This document shows, piece after piece, positions 52,978-60,603 of a stretch of DNA of 64,000 nt (position 1 is its first letter; every line of letters starts with the position of its first letter). The stretch is from Martelella radicis (lineage in GTDB: Bacteria > Pseudomonadota > Alphaproteobacteria > Rhizobiales > Rhizobiaceae). A program made the translations under genes and the position numbers. Below the pieces are notes generated by a model. It did no database searches. It saw only the letters and a program-made list of their open reading frames with translations, and was not told the DNA's origin. The stretch is from NCBI RefSeq assembly GCF_014196625.1, contig NZ_JACIDZ010000007.1:176532-240531 (forward strand), read 5' to 3'.

Positions 52978-53001
52978 TCTATATAATTCCTATTATATAG
53001 A
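52978..53001. promoter_or_regulatory. Palindromic operator/promoter of the Doc toxin-antitoxin operon
   Basis: TCTATATAAT and ATTATATAGA are perfect inverted arms around TCCT. The AT-rich dyad lies 15-38 bases upstream of the antitoxin start and overlaps a probable -10 region (TATAAT is contained in the left arm on the plus strand). It is the best candidate site for autorepression by the AbrB-type antitoxin. Confidence 0.8.
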
Positions 53002-53217
53002 CAATGACGCCTGATCGATCAATGGCAAGAAGTCGGCAGCAAAGGGCGAGAACTTTCTGCCATCGAATTTCTATAGATCAACGGAAAGCCAATCAGAAAA
53101 GGCTCTGGACAGCTCTGACGCGCGCAAGGATCGCTGACATTCATACAGGGATGAAACGCGACACGGTCATGAGGCCCATGCTGCTCGTTGTTTCAAACTG
53201 CGCAGCCAAGGACCGGA

Positions 53218-53535
53218 TCACGTTTCTGAGCTTCTGTTTTGCCGGCAGACTCTCGCCATGTCTTCAACGGTATCGACCTCATAATGGCTCCCATCGCCGC
53301 AGAGTACGCGCCCGGAGGCATCAATCGACCAGATTATATAGTGATCAATTTCACGGGGGACCTCCATCCCGAGAGGCAAGCTGCACATATCCACGAATTC
53401 CTGATTTTCCATTCCACGTTCACTCGCGGCCTCCCGCAACTCTTCGAGCCTCTGCTTCAGTTCGTAGATATCGACGCCATTCCAGCGTTTGATCTTCCGT
53501 GCGATCTTGTCAGGGTGAGGTTGATTGTATTTCAT
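53218..53535 (-). CDS. Hypothetical island protein
   Basis: The protein has 105 residues from the ATG at 53535 (MKYNQPHPDKIARKIKRWNG), with AAAGGATGCAAC as ribosome site. I do not recognise a family. The N-terminal half is predicted helical and charged (DIYELKQRLEELREAASERG); the C-terminal half (IDHYIIWSIDASGRVLCGDG) looks beta-rich. It lies downstream of the relaxase frame, 53 bases after its end. Confidence 0.55.
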   Translation of the reverse strand: MKYNQPHPDKIARKIKRWNGVDIYELKQRLEELREAASERGMENQEFVDMCSLPLGMEVPREIDHYIIWSIDASGRVLCGDGSHYEVDTVEDMARVCRQNRSSET

Positions 53536-53588
53536 GTTGCATCCTTTCAATTTTGAAGTGTTGGCTGTTCGGCACAACTGCAGGCCGT

Positions 53589-55019
53589 CTAGGGAGACGG
53601 AAGATGATCGGGCGGAACAATATCGTCTGGACTTTCGATGGCGTCGTCTTCATCAACCTCGACGTCCAGTGCTTGACGCGCTGATCTCAGCAGATCGAGA
53701 ACAGTCCGGGCCTGCTCTCCGCCCCGCGTCAGATAAAGATGTTCGCCGTCATGGCTAAGCTCAGAGCCGTCGTGAAAGCGGCATGACGCAATATCCGAAG
53801 TCCAGGAAATCAGGGCCTTGATCTTCCGCTGCCTCAGGCAGTCCAGCAGCCTCCTCAGCCCCCTTGATCCCCCGGTTTCGTCAAGAATTCTGCGATCGGC
53901 TTCAGTTCGCGCCGTAGCGCTTTCACGGTCGCGGTCTGGCGCTCGACCTCCTTGAGGATATCGATCTGGGTTTCCGCCAGCACGCCGATCCGCTGAGCCA
54001 ACTCCTCGATCGCTGATCTGTGACCGTTTTCGGGATCGAATGCCATCGAGACGATTTCGTGAACCTGGCAGGTCACCCCGAGATTCTGCTCGAGCGTCTT
54101 CTTCTGATCCAGTCCCGTTTTCGAGATCGTGATCAGGACGTCCCGCACTTCTGATATCTTCGCTTCGGTGGACATGGGTATTCCTTCTCGGTGATGGGTG
54201 CGGTGGCTCGAGTTGGGCAATAGTCTTGCGCAACAGGTCGAGGTCCCGCGAAAGGTTCAAGGCGCGGGCAATGCCGCAGATTTCGAATTGCTTTTTCAGT
54301 CTTGCCGGCTGCAGGGTGCGACTGAGCTCTCCCGCGAAAACCGGCTTGCGAGTGCCGCGTGTGACTTGGTAACCGGCCCGACCATATATTGTTGGCGTCT
54401 CGGTTAATCGGATGGGAGGCGACGAATTCTGCAAAGTCGTCGCCAGGTCTTCAAAACATGTCGGCAGTCGTCGACGAATGACCGTCTCGATCTCCACGAG
54501 CACGTCTTCGTACGGCCCCCCGCGTATCCTCGGCCGGCGTGGAAACATGGGAGGTGGTTTAGGTTTCTCGATCGGCGGAGCTGTAATCCCGCGAATGCGA
54601 CCAGCGAAGGTCATACGCAGGTCGCGTTCGGCCCGATCGCAGGCCGGCTTCATCGGTGGCAACTCGACCGGAATGCCCGTCCATGTGGAAAGTCTCGCGG
54701 CCACGTGGATGTGATCGCAATTGGCATCCCTGTGGCGGCACGAGAACCAGGGGATCATGGCCGTATCGATGCCAAATGCAGCGAACGCGATATCGATTGC
54801 CTCGCACCATTGCTCTCTGTCGAGAAATGCCGTTTGCGGTGCTGACAATGTCATATGCGCATGGGGGCGAGCCATGTGTGCTTGGTTCGCAGTGAAGATC
54901 TTTCGGCAGATCGGGCGTGGAAGTCCGGCGATCGGGCCGGCCAGCACTTCCGCTTCTGGGGAATGAAAGTAGGCGTAAAGCGCCTCAAAATTGTTGGGAA
55001 AGGTGAAGTAAGGCCTCAT
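53589..55019 (-). CDS. Relaxase-like mobilization protein (frame interrupted in coding character)
   Basis: The open frame has 476 residues. The N-terminal about 270 look like a HUH relaxase: YFTFPNNFEALYAYF, HAHMTLSAP, and the metal site His96-Arg-Asp then His103 and His105 in SCRHRDANCDHIHVAARL. Residues about 280-390 become Arg/Asp/Gly/Ser-rich with poor third-position GC, exactly where another frame (53855-54175) looks coding. The last about 85 residues (LLDCLRQRKIKALISW to the end) look coding again and might be a separate small gene with a nonstandard start near 53849. The relaxase may therefore really end near 54175 and have lost its stop. Its start overlaps the MobC-like gene by 4 bases. 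Confidence 0.65.
   Translation of the reverse strand: MRPYFTFPNNFEALYAYFHSPEAEVLAGPIAGLPRPICRKIFTANQAHMARPHAHMTLSAPQTAFLDREQWCEAIDIAFAAFGIDTAMIPWFSCRHRDANCDHIHVAARLSTWTGIPVELPPMKPACDRAERDLRMTFAGRIRGITAPPIEKPKPPPMFPRRPRIRGGPYEDVLVEIETVIRRRLPTCFEDLATTLQNSSPPIRLTETPTIYGRAGYQVTRGTRKPVFAGELSRTLQPARLKKQFEICGIARALNLSRDLDLLRKTIAQLEPPHPSPRRNTHVHRSEDIRSAGRPDHDLENGTGSEEDARAESRGDLPGSRNRLDGIRSRKRSQISDRGVGSADRRAGGNPDRYPQGGRAPDRDRESATARTEADRRILDETGGSRGLRRLLDCLRQRKIKALISWTSDIASCRFHDGSELSHDGEHLYLTRGGEQARTVLDLLRSARQALDVEVDEDDAIESPDDIVPPDHLPSP
53855..54175 (-). CDS. Small helical protein encoded inside the relaxase frame
   Basis: The protein has 106 residues from the ATG at 54175 (MSTEAKISEVRDVLITISKT), preceded by GAGAAGGAATACCC, a good ribosome site. 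The sequence is amphipathic and coiled-coil-like (SAIEELAQRIGVLAETQIDI, EVERQTATVKALRRELKPIA). In a sampled segment the third codon positions are about three-quarters G/C, against about 45% in the overlapping relaxase phase, so this is probably the frame in use here. I do not recognise a family. It could be a mobilization accessory protein. Confidence 0.6.
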   Translation of the reverse strand: MSTEAKISEVRDVLITISKTGLDQKKTLEQNLGVTCQVHEIVSMAFDPENGHRSAIEELAQRIGVLAETQIDILKEVERQTATVKALRRELKPIAEFLTKPGDQGG

Positions 55020-55315
55020 GCCAGCACTCCCACGACATGCACGAGGGCTGACGCTTGCGTGTGCGCTACACGCAGTAGTCTGGCCTTTTCAGCCCGGGTC
55101 AGGTGCGTACACATCTGAAGATCTCTAACGATCGCCATGATTTCGCCAGTGCGGCGATCGAGCTCTTCCAGCCTCTCGCCACCGCCAGCCAGAAGGCAGA
55201 GGCGGACGTATTTCGCCTTTTGCGGCTCGCGGCATTGCAGCATATGCCACCGGACTGCCGACGCCTCCGATCGCGTCAGGCGGGTCTGGAAAATTTCCGT
55301 CCTTTGAGAACTCAT
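55016..55315 (-). CDS. MobC-like relaxosome accessory protein
   Basis: The protein has 99 residues from the ATG at 55315 (MSSQRTEIFQTRLTRSEASA). The start resembles the ribbon-helix-helix of MobC-type proteins, and REPQKAKYVRLCLLAGG is in the position of the usual helix that precedes the alpha-helical rest. It overlaps alpA upstream and the relaxase downstream by 4 bases each, which supports a mobilization operon. Family similarity is weak, so the call depends on context. Confidence 0.5.
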   Translation of the reverse strand: MSSQRTEIFQTRLTRSEASAVRWHMLQCREPQKAKYVRLCLLAGGGERLEELDRRTGEIMAIVRDLQMCTHLTRAEKARLLRVAHTQASALVHVVGVLA

Positions 55316-55527
55316 CGCCACTCCTCCTCCGCCAGAGGAAGCGAGTCGATGAAATCGAGAACGTCGGCCAATCGCCATCGCACGGTGTGAGGCCCCAGAC
55401 GGACGGGTCTCGGGAAATCGAGGTCCTCGCGCAGCCTTCTGTCGATGGAGCTCTCGCTCCATGACAGCAACTCCATGAGTTGCGGCTTGGAAATTAGCCG
55501 GTGTTCTAGCGGGATATTAGTTGCCAT
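55312..55527 (-). CDS. AlpA-family regulator / excisionase-like protein
   Basis: The protein has 71 residues from the ATG at 55527 (MATNIPLEHRLISKPQLMEL), with CTCCGGAGGCCAAG before it. It is a small winged-helix of the AlpA/MerR-like type: LISKPQLMELLSWSESSIDR, then DFPRPVRLGPHTVRWRLADV and DFIDSLP. Such proteins activate integrase or act as excision factors in P4-like elements. It opens the minus-strand mobilization operon. Confidence 0.85.
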   Translation of the reverse strand: MATNIPLEHRLISKPQLMELLSWSESSIDRRLREDLDFPRPVRLGPHTVRWRLADVLDFIDSLPLAEEEWR

Positions 55528-55899
55528 CTTGGCCTCCGGAGAGTGTTTCGATGGCAAGACAATTTAATCAAATTTTCGGAACGCGATATAGGGGGCGTGT
55601 CTGGAAATGTGGAAAGTGGGCGATTCCGCAGGCTTTCGCGCAAAAATCGCACGCAATTTTGTGGAAAACCCCGTTCGCTCTATTCCATTTTCCGGAAATG
55701 CTTTCTGGAAAGTTCTTCTGATTCACGAACTACGCTGACGCCAAGCAGCGACCACCCTACACCATTTCATTAGCCAAAGGACTCAGAAACTGACCTCTTT
55801 CGTAGAAAGCAGCCATCAGTTCTTCGGACGTCTGGGTTCTCATTACGCAGCTAGGTGAGATGGGCCAAGGAAAACCGAAGCGAGGCATCACCGTGGGCG
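55528..55899. repeat. Right end of the island with five GGAAA repeats (possible oriT or operator)
   Basis: This is 372 bases without a gene. GGAAA occurs at 55603, 55611, 55663, 55694 and 55707, several within a tGGAAAk context. One copy is part of the palindrome TTTCCGGAAA (55689-55698). AT-rich sequence (55561-55577) lies next to the alpA start. The position directly upstream of a mobilization operon fits an oriT or an AlpA control region. CATTACGCA at 55841 is a candidate att core. Nothing else is seen before the nitronate monooxygenase stop. Confidence 0.4.
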
Positions 55900-56976
55900 C
55901 TAGCTTCGCCGATCGATACATGACACTTCATCAAACCGCATTTCAAGCGCGAGCGTTGCCATCAGTTCCGCGGCGGGCATGACACGCGCGAGCGGCGCAC
56001 CTTGCCCCGCCCATTGCGCACCGTAACCGGCCTCGCCGCAGGCTTTGGCGGTGGCGTGAAGGGCCTTTCCGGCGTCGTAGGCAATGGGATAGTCGGGTGG
56101 CGTGGTTCCGAGAAGCGATGTTTCCGCCAGTTCCGTGAACCGGTTGGCAAGCGCACGTGCCGGCCGGCCGGAAATCGCGGTTGTCAGCCGCGTGTGAAGA
56201 GCGCCGTGCCCCTTCAATGCGGCACGATAGGCATCATCGGCGGCAGACTCTGGACAGGCGATGAAGGCTGTGCCGAGCTGCGCGGCGACCGCGCCGAGAT
56301 CGCAGGCGGCGGCAATGCCCGCGCCATCCATGATCCCGCCTGCCGCGATAACAGGGATGCCAGTCTTCCTGACCAGAAGCCGCGTCAGCGCAAATGTGCC
56401 CGGACCATCATCAACGGCCTGGGGATCGAACACGCCACGATGCCCTCCGGCTTCGATCCCCTGCGCGATGACGGCATCGAGCCCGGCAGCCTCGACGGCT
56501 TCGGCCTCGGCAAGGCTCGTCGCCGTCGCGAGAAGCCGGATGCCCGCATCCTTCAAGGCAGTGATCGTTTCAGCCGGCGGCAGGCCAAAATGAAAGCTGA
56601 CGACTGCCGGCTTTTTCTCGACCAGAAGAGACAGCATCTCCGGATCATCGGAAAAGCTCTTGTAGATCACGCGCAGACTTGCTGGCGGCGCGGCACCGAA
56701 TTCGGCGAAGGCCGGTCTGAGTGCCGCCAGCCATGCCGCTTCCCGCTCCGGGTCCTGCACGGCCGGGCCATGCGCGAAGACATTGACGTTGAAGGGCCGG
56801 TCCGTTCGGGCGAAGGTTTCGTCGATCATCGCGCGGGCACCGGCGACATCGCTCGCGCCAATGCCGATTGAGCCGAGCCCGCCGGCGTTTGAGACCGCCG
56901 CCGCCAGCGCCGGGGTCGAGACGCCAGCCATCGGCGCCTGAATGATTGGCAGCTTCATTCCGAGCCCTTCAAGCAT
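55900..56976 (-). CDS. Nitronate monooxygenase (2-nitropropane dioxygenase family)
   Basis: The protein has 358 residues from the ATG at 56976 ([20 protein letters not shown]), with AAAGGAGATGGCGAA before it; an ATG 30 bases upstream is also open. It has FMN-barrel signatures [27 protein letters not shown] (catalytic His in GGHRG), [17 protein letters not shown] and [20 protein letters not shown]. It oxidises alkyl nitronates such as propionate-3-nitronate. It is divergent from a LysR-type gene, which probably controls it. Confidence 0.93.
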   Translation of the reverse strand: MLEGLGMKLPIIQAPMAGVSTPALAAAVSNAGGLGSIGIGASDVAGARAMIDETFARTDRPFNVNVFAHGPAVQDPEREAAWLAALRPAFAEFGAAPPASLRVIYKSFSDDPEMLSLLVEKKPAVVSFHFGLPPAETITALKDAGIRLLATATSLAEAEAVEAAGLDAVIAQGIEAGGHRGVFDPQAVDDGPGTFALTRLLVRKTGIPVIAAGGIMDGAGIAAACDLGAVAAQLGTAFIACPESAADDAYRAALKGHGALHTRLTTAISGRPARALANRFTELAETSLLGTTPPDYPIAYDAGKALHATAKACGEAGYGAQWAGQGAPLARVMPAAELMATLALEMRFDEVSCIDRRS

Positions 56977-57056
56977 TTCGCCATCTCCTTTCACCGTTCC
57001 GCACATATCGATCAGGTCAGCATAAATTCCCTGAAAGAGAATTCACCTTGACGTTT

Positions 57057-57100
57057 ATTTCCATTTAAAGAATATATATTTCCATTGGTTCTGCAATGGA
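57057..57100. promoter_or_regulatory. Repeat-rich operator between the nitronate monooxygenase and lysR genes
   Basis: ATTTCCATT occurs twice at 57057-57065 and 57078-57086, 21 bases apart (two helical turns, same DNA face). An inverted repeat TCCATTG / CAATGGA with a 6-base spacer lies at 57081-57100, 8 bases before the lysR start. This is the layout of a LysR-type regulator that controls a divergent gene and itself. Confidence 0.6.
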
Positions 57101-57108
57101 GAATTTCG

Positions 57109-58002
57109 ATGGACCTCGCCACACTCGCCGTCTTCAGGGCCGTCGCCAGAGAGGAAAGCATCACTCGGGCCGCCGAACTCCTGGGTCGCGTGCCATCGAA
57201 CGTCACCACCCGGATTCAGCAGCTGGAGGCGGAGATCGGTGTGGCGCTGTTTGCCCGCGAGACGCGACGCATGGTGCTGACCAGCGAGGGTAAAACCTAT
57301 CTCGACTATGCCGAACGCATCCTCAATCTCGCCGACGAGGCGCTCCAGCAGATCAATCCCGAAGGCCCCGGCGGCACACTGCGCATAGGCTCGATGGAAA
57401 GCACGGTCGCAAGCCGCCTGCCCTCATTGTTTGCCGCCTTCACCCGCGACTGGCCGGAGGTGACGATCGAGCTCTCGACGGCGCCGACACGCCAGCTTGC
57501 CGATGCGGTTCAGGCCCATCGTATCGACTGCGCCCTCATCGCCATTGCGGCGGACGATAGCTGGAGCGCGCTCGACGCACTGGAAACAATCCCCGTCTTT
57601 CGCGAGGAGCTCGTCCTGCTCCTGCCAAAGGGGCACCGCCCGGTTCACTCGCCAGCGGACGTGGAGCCGAAGGCGCTGGCCGCCTTCGCACCGGGCTGCA
57701 CCTATCGCATGCTGGCGGAGGAGTGGCTGATGGGCGGAAGCCCCGCCCGCGCACGCCTGAAAATCCAGGAGGTCGGCTCCTATCACGCCATGTTCGCCTG
57801 CACCGCGGCAGGGGCCTGCGTCAGCGTCATGCCGAAAAGCGTCGCCGACACGCTGTCCCATCTCGGCTCCGTGGAGGAGCATGAACTGATGGCCGTCGAC
57901 ACCCACCTGGCCTTCCGGCCAGGGTTCGCCACGCCCGCATTCCTCGAATGGCGCAAACGTCTTCTGGCTGCCTCGAACATCGAACCTTCCGCGAGCGCAT
58001 GA
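57109..58002 (+). CDS. LysR-family transcriptional regulator
   Basis: The protein has 297 residues from the ATG at 57109 (MDLATLAVFRAVAREESITR); an upstream in-frame start overlaps the operator and is not preferred. The winged helix (about 1-60) has ITRAAELLGRVPSNVTTRIQ, LEAEIGVALFARE and VLTSEGKTYLDYA. The effector domain starts at about 90 (GTLRIGSMEST). It probably activates the divergent nitronate monooxygenase gene; the inducer is unknown. Confidence 0.93.
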   Translation: MDLATLAVFRAVAREESITRAAELLGRVPSNVTTRIQQLEAEIGVALFARETRRMVLTSEGKTYLDYAERILNLADEALQQINPEGPGGTLRIGSMESTVASRLPSLFAAFTRDWPEVTIELSTAPTRQLADAVQAHRIDCALIAIAADDSWSALDALETIPVFREELVLLLPKGHRPVHSPADVEPKALAAFAPGCTYRMLAEEWLMGGSPARARLKIQEVGSYHAMFACTAAGACVSVMPKSVADTLSHLGSVEEHELMAVDTHLAFRPGFATPAFLEWRKRLLAASNIEPSASA

Positions 58003-58220
58003 GAGACCGGCTGTCAGCAAAGAAAGATGCCGGCCCGAAAGACGCTGCCGATCTGGCGCTGATCGTCCGCATGGGGTTGGCCACTTCGCCTTCACCGGTA
58101 TCTATCCGCTGATGGTCTGGTCCGGCATTGCTCTGGAAATCCGGCATCGACAGCGCCAGCTATGTAATGAATGATCGAAAGCCAGAGGCTACGCGGTCAA
58201 ACGGAAGCGATGCGGAAAAG

Positions 58221-59696
58221 ATGACGGTAAATTTCGACTTCGACAACAGTTACGCACGTCTCGGCGCCGCCTTCCATCGGCCAACCGTGCCGTCGCCCGT
58301 CGCCGCGCCGCATCTCCTGAAGCTGAACCGGCGATTAGCCGAAGAGCTCGGGCTCGACGCGGATGCGTTGGACAATGCTGAAGGGGTTGAAATCTTCGCC
58401 GGCAACCGGCTCCCGACAGGTGCAGAGCCGATCGCGGCCGCTTACGCCGGACATCAATTCGGAAATTTCGTGCCGCAACTCGGCGATGGGCGCGCCATCC
58501 TCCTCGGCGAGGTCGTCGACCGACAGGGTCGGCGTCGCGACATTCAACTGAAGGGGGCCGGCCCCACCATCTTCTCGCGCAACGGCGACGGACGGGCAGC
58601 ACTCGGCCCGGTCCTGCGGGAGTATCTCGTCAGCGAGGCCATGGCCGCGCTCGGCATTCCAACCACGCGGGCGCTGGCCGCGGTCGCGACCGGAGAGCAA
58701 GTCTACCGGGAAACGGCCCTGCCGGGCGCGGTCCTTACGAGGGTCGCCTCCAGCCATATACGCGTCGGCACGTTCCAGTTCTTCGCGGCACGGGGCGACG
58801 CCGCCGCTGTTCGCCAACTCGCCGACCATGTGATCGACAGGCATTACCCCGAGGCCGCAGGCGCTTCCCATCCCTACCGCGCTCTTCTCCATGGTGTCAG
58901 CGCCCGTCAGGCGGAACTCGTCGCACGCTGGATGCACGTCGGCTTCGTGCACGGCGTCATGAACACCGACAACATGTCGATCGCTGGGGAAACGATCGAC
59001 TACGGCCCGTGCGCCTTCCTCGACGCTTACGATCCCGCGACAGTCTTCTCCTCGATCGACCGGAATGGGCGTTACGCCTACGCCAACCAACCCGGCATCG
59101 CGCACTGGAACCTCGTCCGTCTGGCGGAATGCCTGCTTCCTCATCTCGATCCGGACGAAAACAAGGCCATTGAAGCCGCCGAGGTCGTCCTCTCCGGCTT
59201 TGCCGACACGTTCAACACCGCTTATGTCGACGGCTTTCGCGCGAAGATAGGCTTGCAGACACCTCAGGAGGGAGACGCCGCGTTGATCGAGGATCTTCTC
59301 GGGCGCATGGCACGGCAGAAGGCGGACTTCACCCTGACCTTCCGCAAGCTCGGCAAGGCGGCGGAAAGCGAGCAGGCGGATGAGTCGCTGCGCGGTCTCT
59401 TTGCTGATCCAACCGCCTACGACGGCTGGGCGACGCGCTGGCGTCAGCGCCTCGCGGCCGAACCGGGAGAGCCAGGTGAACGCCGCGTTGCGATGGATGC
59501 GGTGAACCCGGCGATCATTCCGCGCAACCACCTGGTCGAGGAAGCGCTCGCCGCCGCGATGGCCGGCGACCTGGCACCCTTCGAACGCCTGAACGAAGCA
59601 CTGGCCACGCCTTTCGAGGATCGGGCGGCGTTCACCGATTATGCCGGCCTTCCGCCGGTGCCCGCGGCGCCCTACCGAACCTTCTGTGGCACGTAA
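58221..59696 (+). CDS. selO: SelO (YdiU/UPF0061) protein AMPylase
   Basis: The protein has 491 residues from the ATG at 58221 (MTVNFDFDNSYARLGAAFHR), placed where the family usually begins; a start at 58167 is also open. The pseudokinase fold has FGNFVPQLGDGRAILLGE, DIQLKGAGPTIFSRNGDG, REYLVSEAMAALGIPTTRAL, HGVMNTDNMSIAGETIDYGP with the metal-binding Asn and Asp, and the end YRTFCGT. SelO transfers AMP to protein hydroxyls and is linked to redox stress. The eukaryotic selenocysteine position is a normal Cys here. A 218-base stretch separates it from lysR. Confidence 0.94.
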   Translation: MTVNFDFDNSYARLGAAFHRPTVPSPVAAPHLLKLNRRLAEELGLDADALDNAEGVEIFAGNRLPTGAEPIAAAYAGHQFGNFVPQLGDGRAILLGEVVDRQGRRRDIQLKGAGPTIFSRNGDGRAALGPVLREYLVSEAMAALGIPTTRALAAVATGEQVYRETALPGAVLTRVASSHIRVGTFQFFAARGDAAAVRQLADHVIDRHYPEAAGASHPYRALLHGVSARQAELVARWMHVGFVHGVMNTDNMSIAGETIDYGPCAFLDAYDPATVFSSIDRNGRYAYANQPGIAHWNLVRLAECLLPHLDPDENKAIEAAEVVLSGFADTFNTAYVDGFRAKIGLQTPQEGDAALIEDLLGRMARQKADFTLTFRKLGKAAESEQADESLRGLFADPTAYDGWATRWRQRLAAEPGEPGERRVAMDAVNPAIIPRNHLVEEALAAAMAGDLAPFERLNEALATPFEDRAAFTDYAGLPPVPAAPYRTFCGT

Positions 59697-60125
59697 GCGC
59701 GCGGCCTGCTAGCCACGTATTCCTATTCGGTAGATCGAGCAGCGGCTCTTTCAATAACGTTTATCGGCCCCGTTTCTGTCCGTCCGCAAAGCGCCCCCAT
59801 TTCGGCCATTAGATCTCTCTCGACCTTGTGCTGAAAGCTGCCATTCGTTGCGCAACGTGCGAAGGTCTACAAAGGGCGGAAAGCTGACTTGCAGCAGTGC
59901 GGCTGGGCGCCTGCGGAGAGTTTGGGATAGCGGCCATTCATACGCCGCGCAGCAAGGGACGCCAGCTTTTGATCAGCAGGGCGGGCGGAAACCGTTCATT
60001 CGCTGCGCAGATCATGAGTGGCAGCAACGGGCAAATAGCGAATGATGGTGCGGAGGAAGAGGGGCAGCCTATTGCAATCTGATGCCGCTGGATGCAACCT
60101 CGTCTTCATTGTTGAGAGGAACGAT
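59697..60125. other. Intergenic segment at the left edge of the defence block
   Basis: This is 429 bases without a supported gene. It contains a CGAAGGTCTACAAAGGGCGG element at about 59860-59892 that is a diverged copy of 63119-63149 on the far side of the block. GC content starts to fall at about 60080. GAGGAACGAT at its end is the ribosome site of the next gene. Confidence 0.5.
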
Positions 60126-60602
60126 ATGACTGCTTGGTCAACGGAGCGACTGGAAATAAGTCTTGGAAGGCAATTATCTTGGATCGCGGCCACAGAGTCA
60201 CGAATTGCATTGATTGTGCCTCTTTCGACCGCGTTATTTGGGACTGTTGCAATCAAGTATAGTTCAATTTCGAGCGCACCATGTTGGGTTCAGTTGGTAT
60301 CATGGATTGCACTCATATTACTATCCACCGCGGTTCTTTGTGCATCCATCGCAATTTTCCCAAGGACAAAAGGGTCCAAAGCCTCACTGATCTTTTTCGG
60401 TGGCATTGCAAGTCAGCCATCAGAAAGTTTCTTTGGCATTCTTGAGAACACATCTGAAGACGCCCTCCGCAAAGATCTTGCCGAGCAAATTCATATCAAT
60501 GCAAGTATTGCTGCTACGAAGTACTCTTGGATCAGACGATCCATGATGTCTATGCTGTTGGCGCTTTTGCCTTGGTCTTTGTCGGTACCAAATTTGTATT
60601 GA
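60126..60602 (+). CDS. Pycsar-type membrane effector (PycTM-like, DUF5706 type)
   Basis: The protein has 158 residues from the ATG at 60126, with GAGGAACGAT. The architecture is the one I know for Pycsar TM effectors. An N-terminal amphipathic helix (LEISLGRQLSWIAATESRI) is followed by TM1 (about 26-46), TM2 (about 56-78), a soluble loop (about 80-115), a helix with the polar DLAEQIHINASIAATKYSWI, and a third hydrophobic segment (about 138-153). In Pycsar, cyclic pyrimidine nucleotides made on phage infection trigger such proteins to damage the inner membrane and stop phage spread. The cyclase gene starts 1 base after its stop. The sequence is AT-richer than the core genes, suggesting transfer. 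Confidence 0.82.
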   Translation: MTAWSTERLEISLGRQLSWIAATESRIALIVPLSTALFGTVAIKYSSISSAPCWVQLVSWIALILLSTAVLCASIAIFPRTKGSKASLIFFGGIASQPSESFFGILENTSEDALRKDLAEQIHINASIAATKYSWIRRSMMSMLLALLPWSLSVPNLY

Positions 60603-60603
60603 G

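Larger units (their letters stand above)
50984..55527. mobile_element. Small mobilizable genomic island
   Basis: This block starts with a P4-type integrase and ends with AlpA. It contains a Doc toxin-antitoxin pair, a relaxase-like frame with a MobC-like partner and unknown small genes. It has no self-transfer (type IV secretion) genes, so it would be mobilised in trans. Base use differs from the flanking core genes (more TTC/TCG/GAT, lower third-position GC). The exact ends are not proven: a 9-base CATTACGCA occurs at 50852-50860 and 55841-55849. No tRNA gene is at either edge. Confidence 0.65.

Noticed and set aside
57999..58166. Possible tiny frameshifted gene between lysR and selO
   Set aside because: A 37-codon frame overlaps the lysR stop, and a second phase reads FAFTGIYPLMVWSGIALEIR, which looks like a membrane helix. 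This could be a decayed gene, but the evidence is too short to support a call.
59600..59696. Selenocysteine in SelO
   Set aside because: The C-terminal position is a normal Cys codon (YRTFCGT end) and the stop follows directly. No in-frame TGA is involved.
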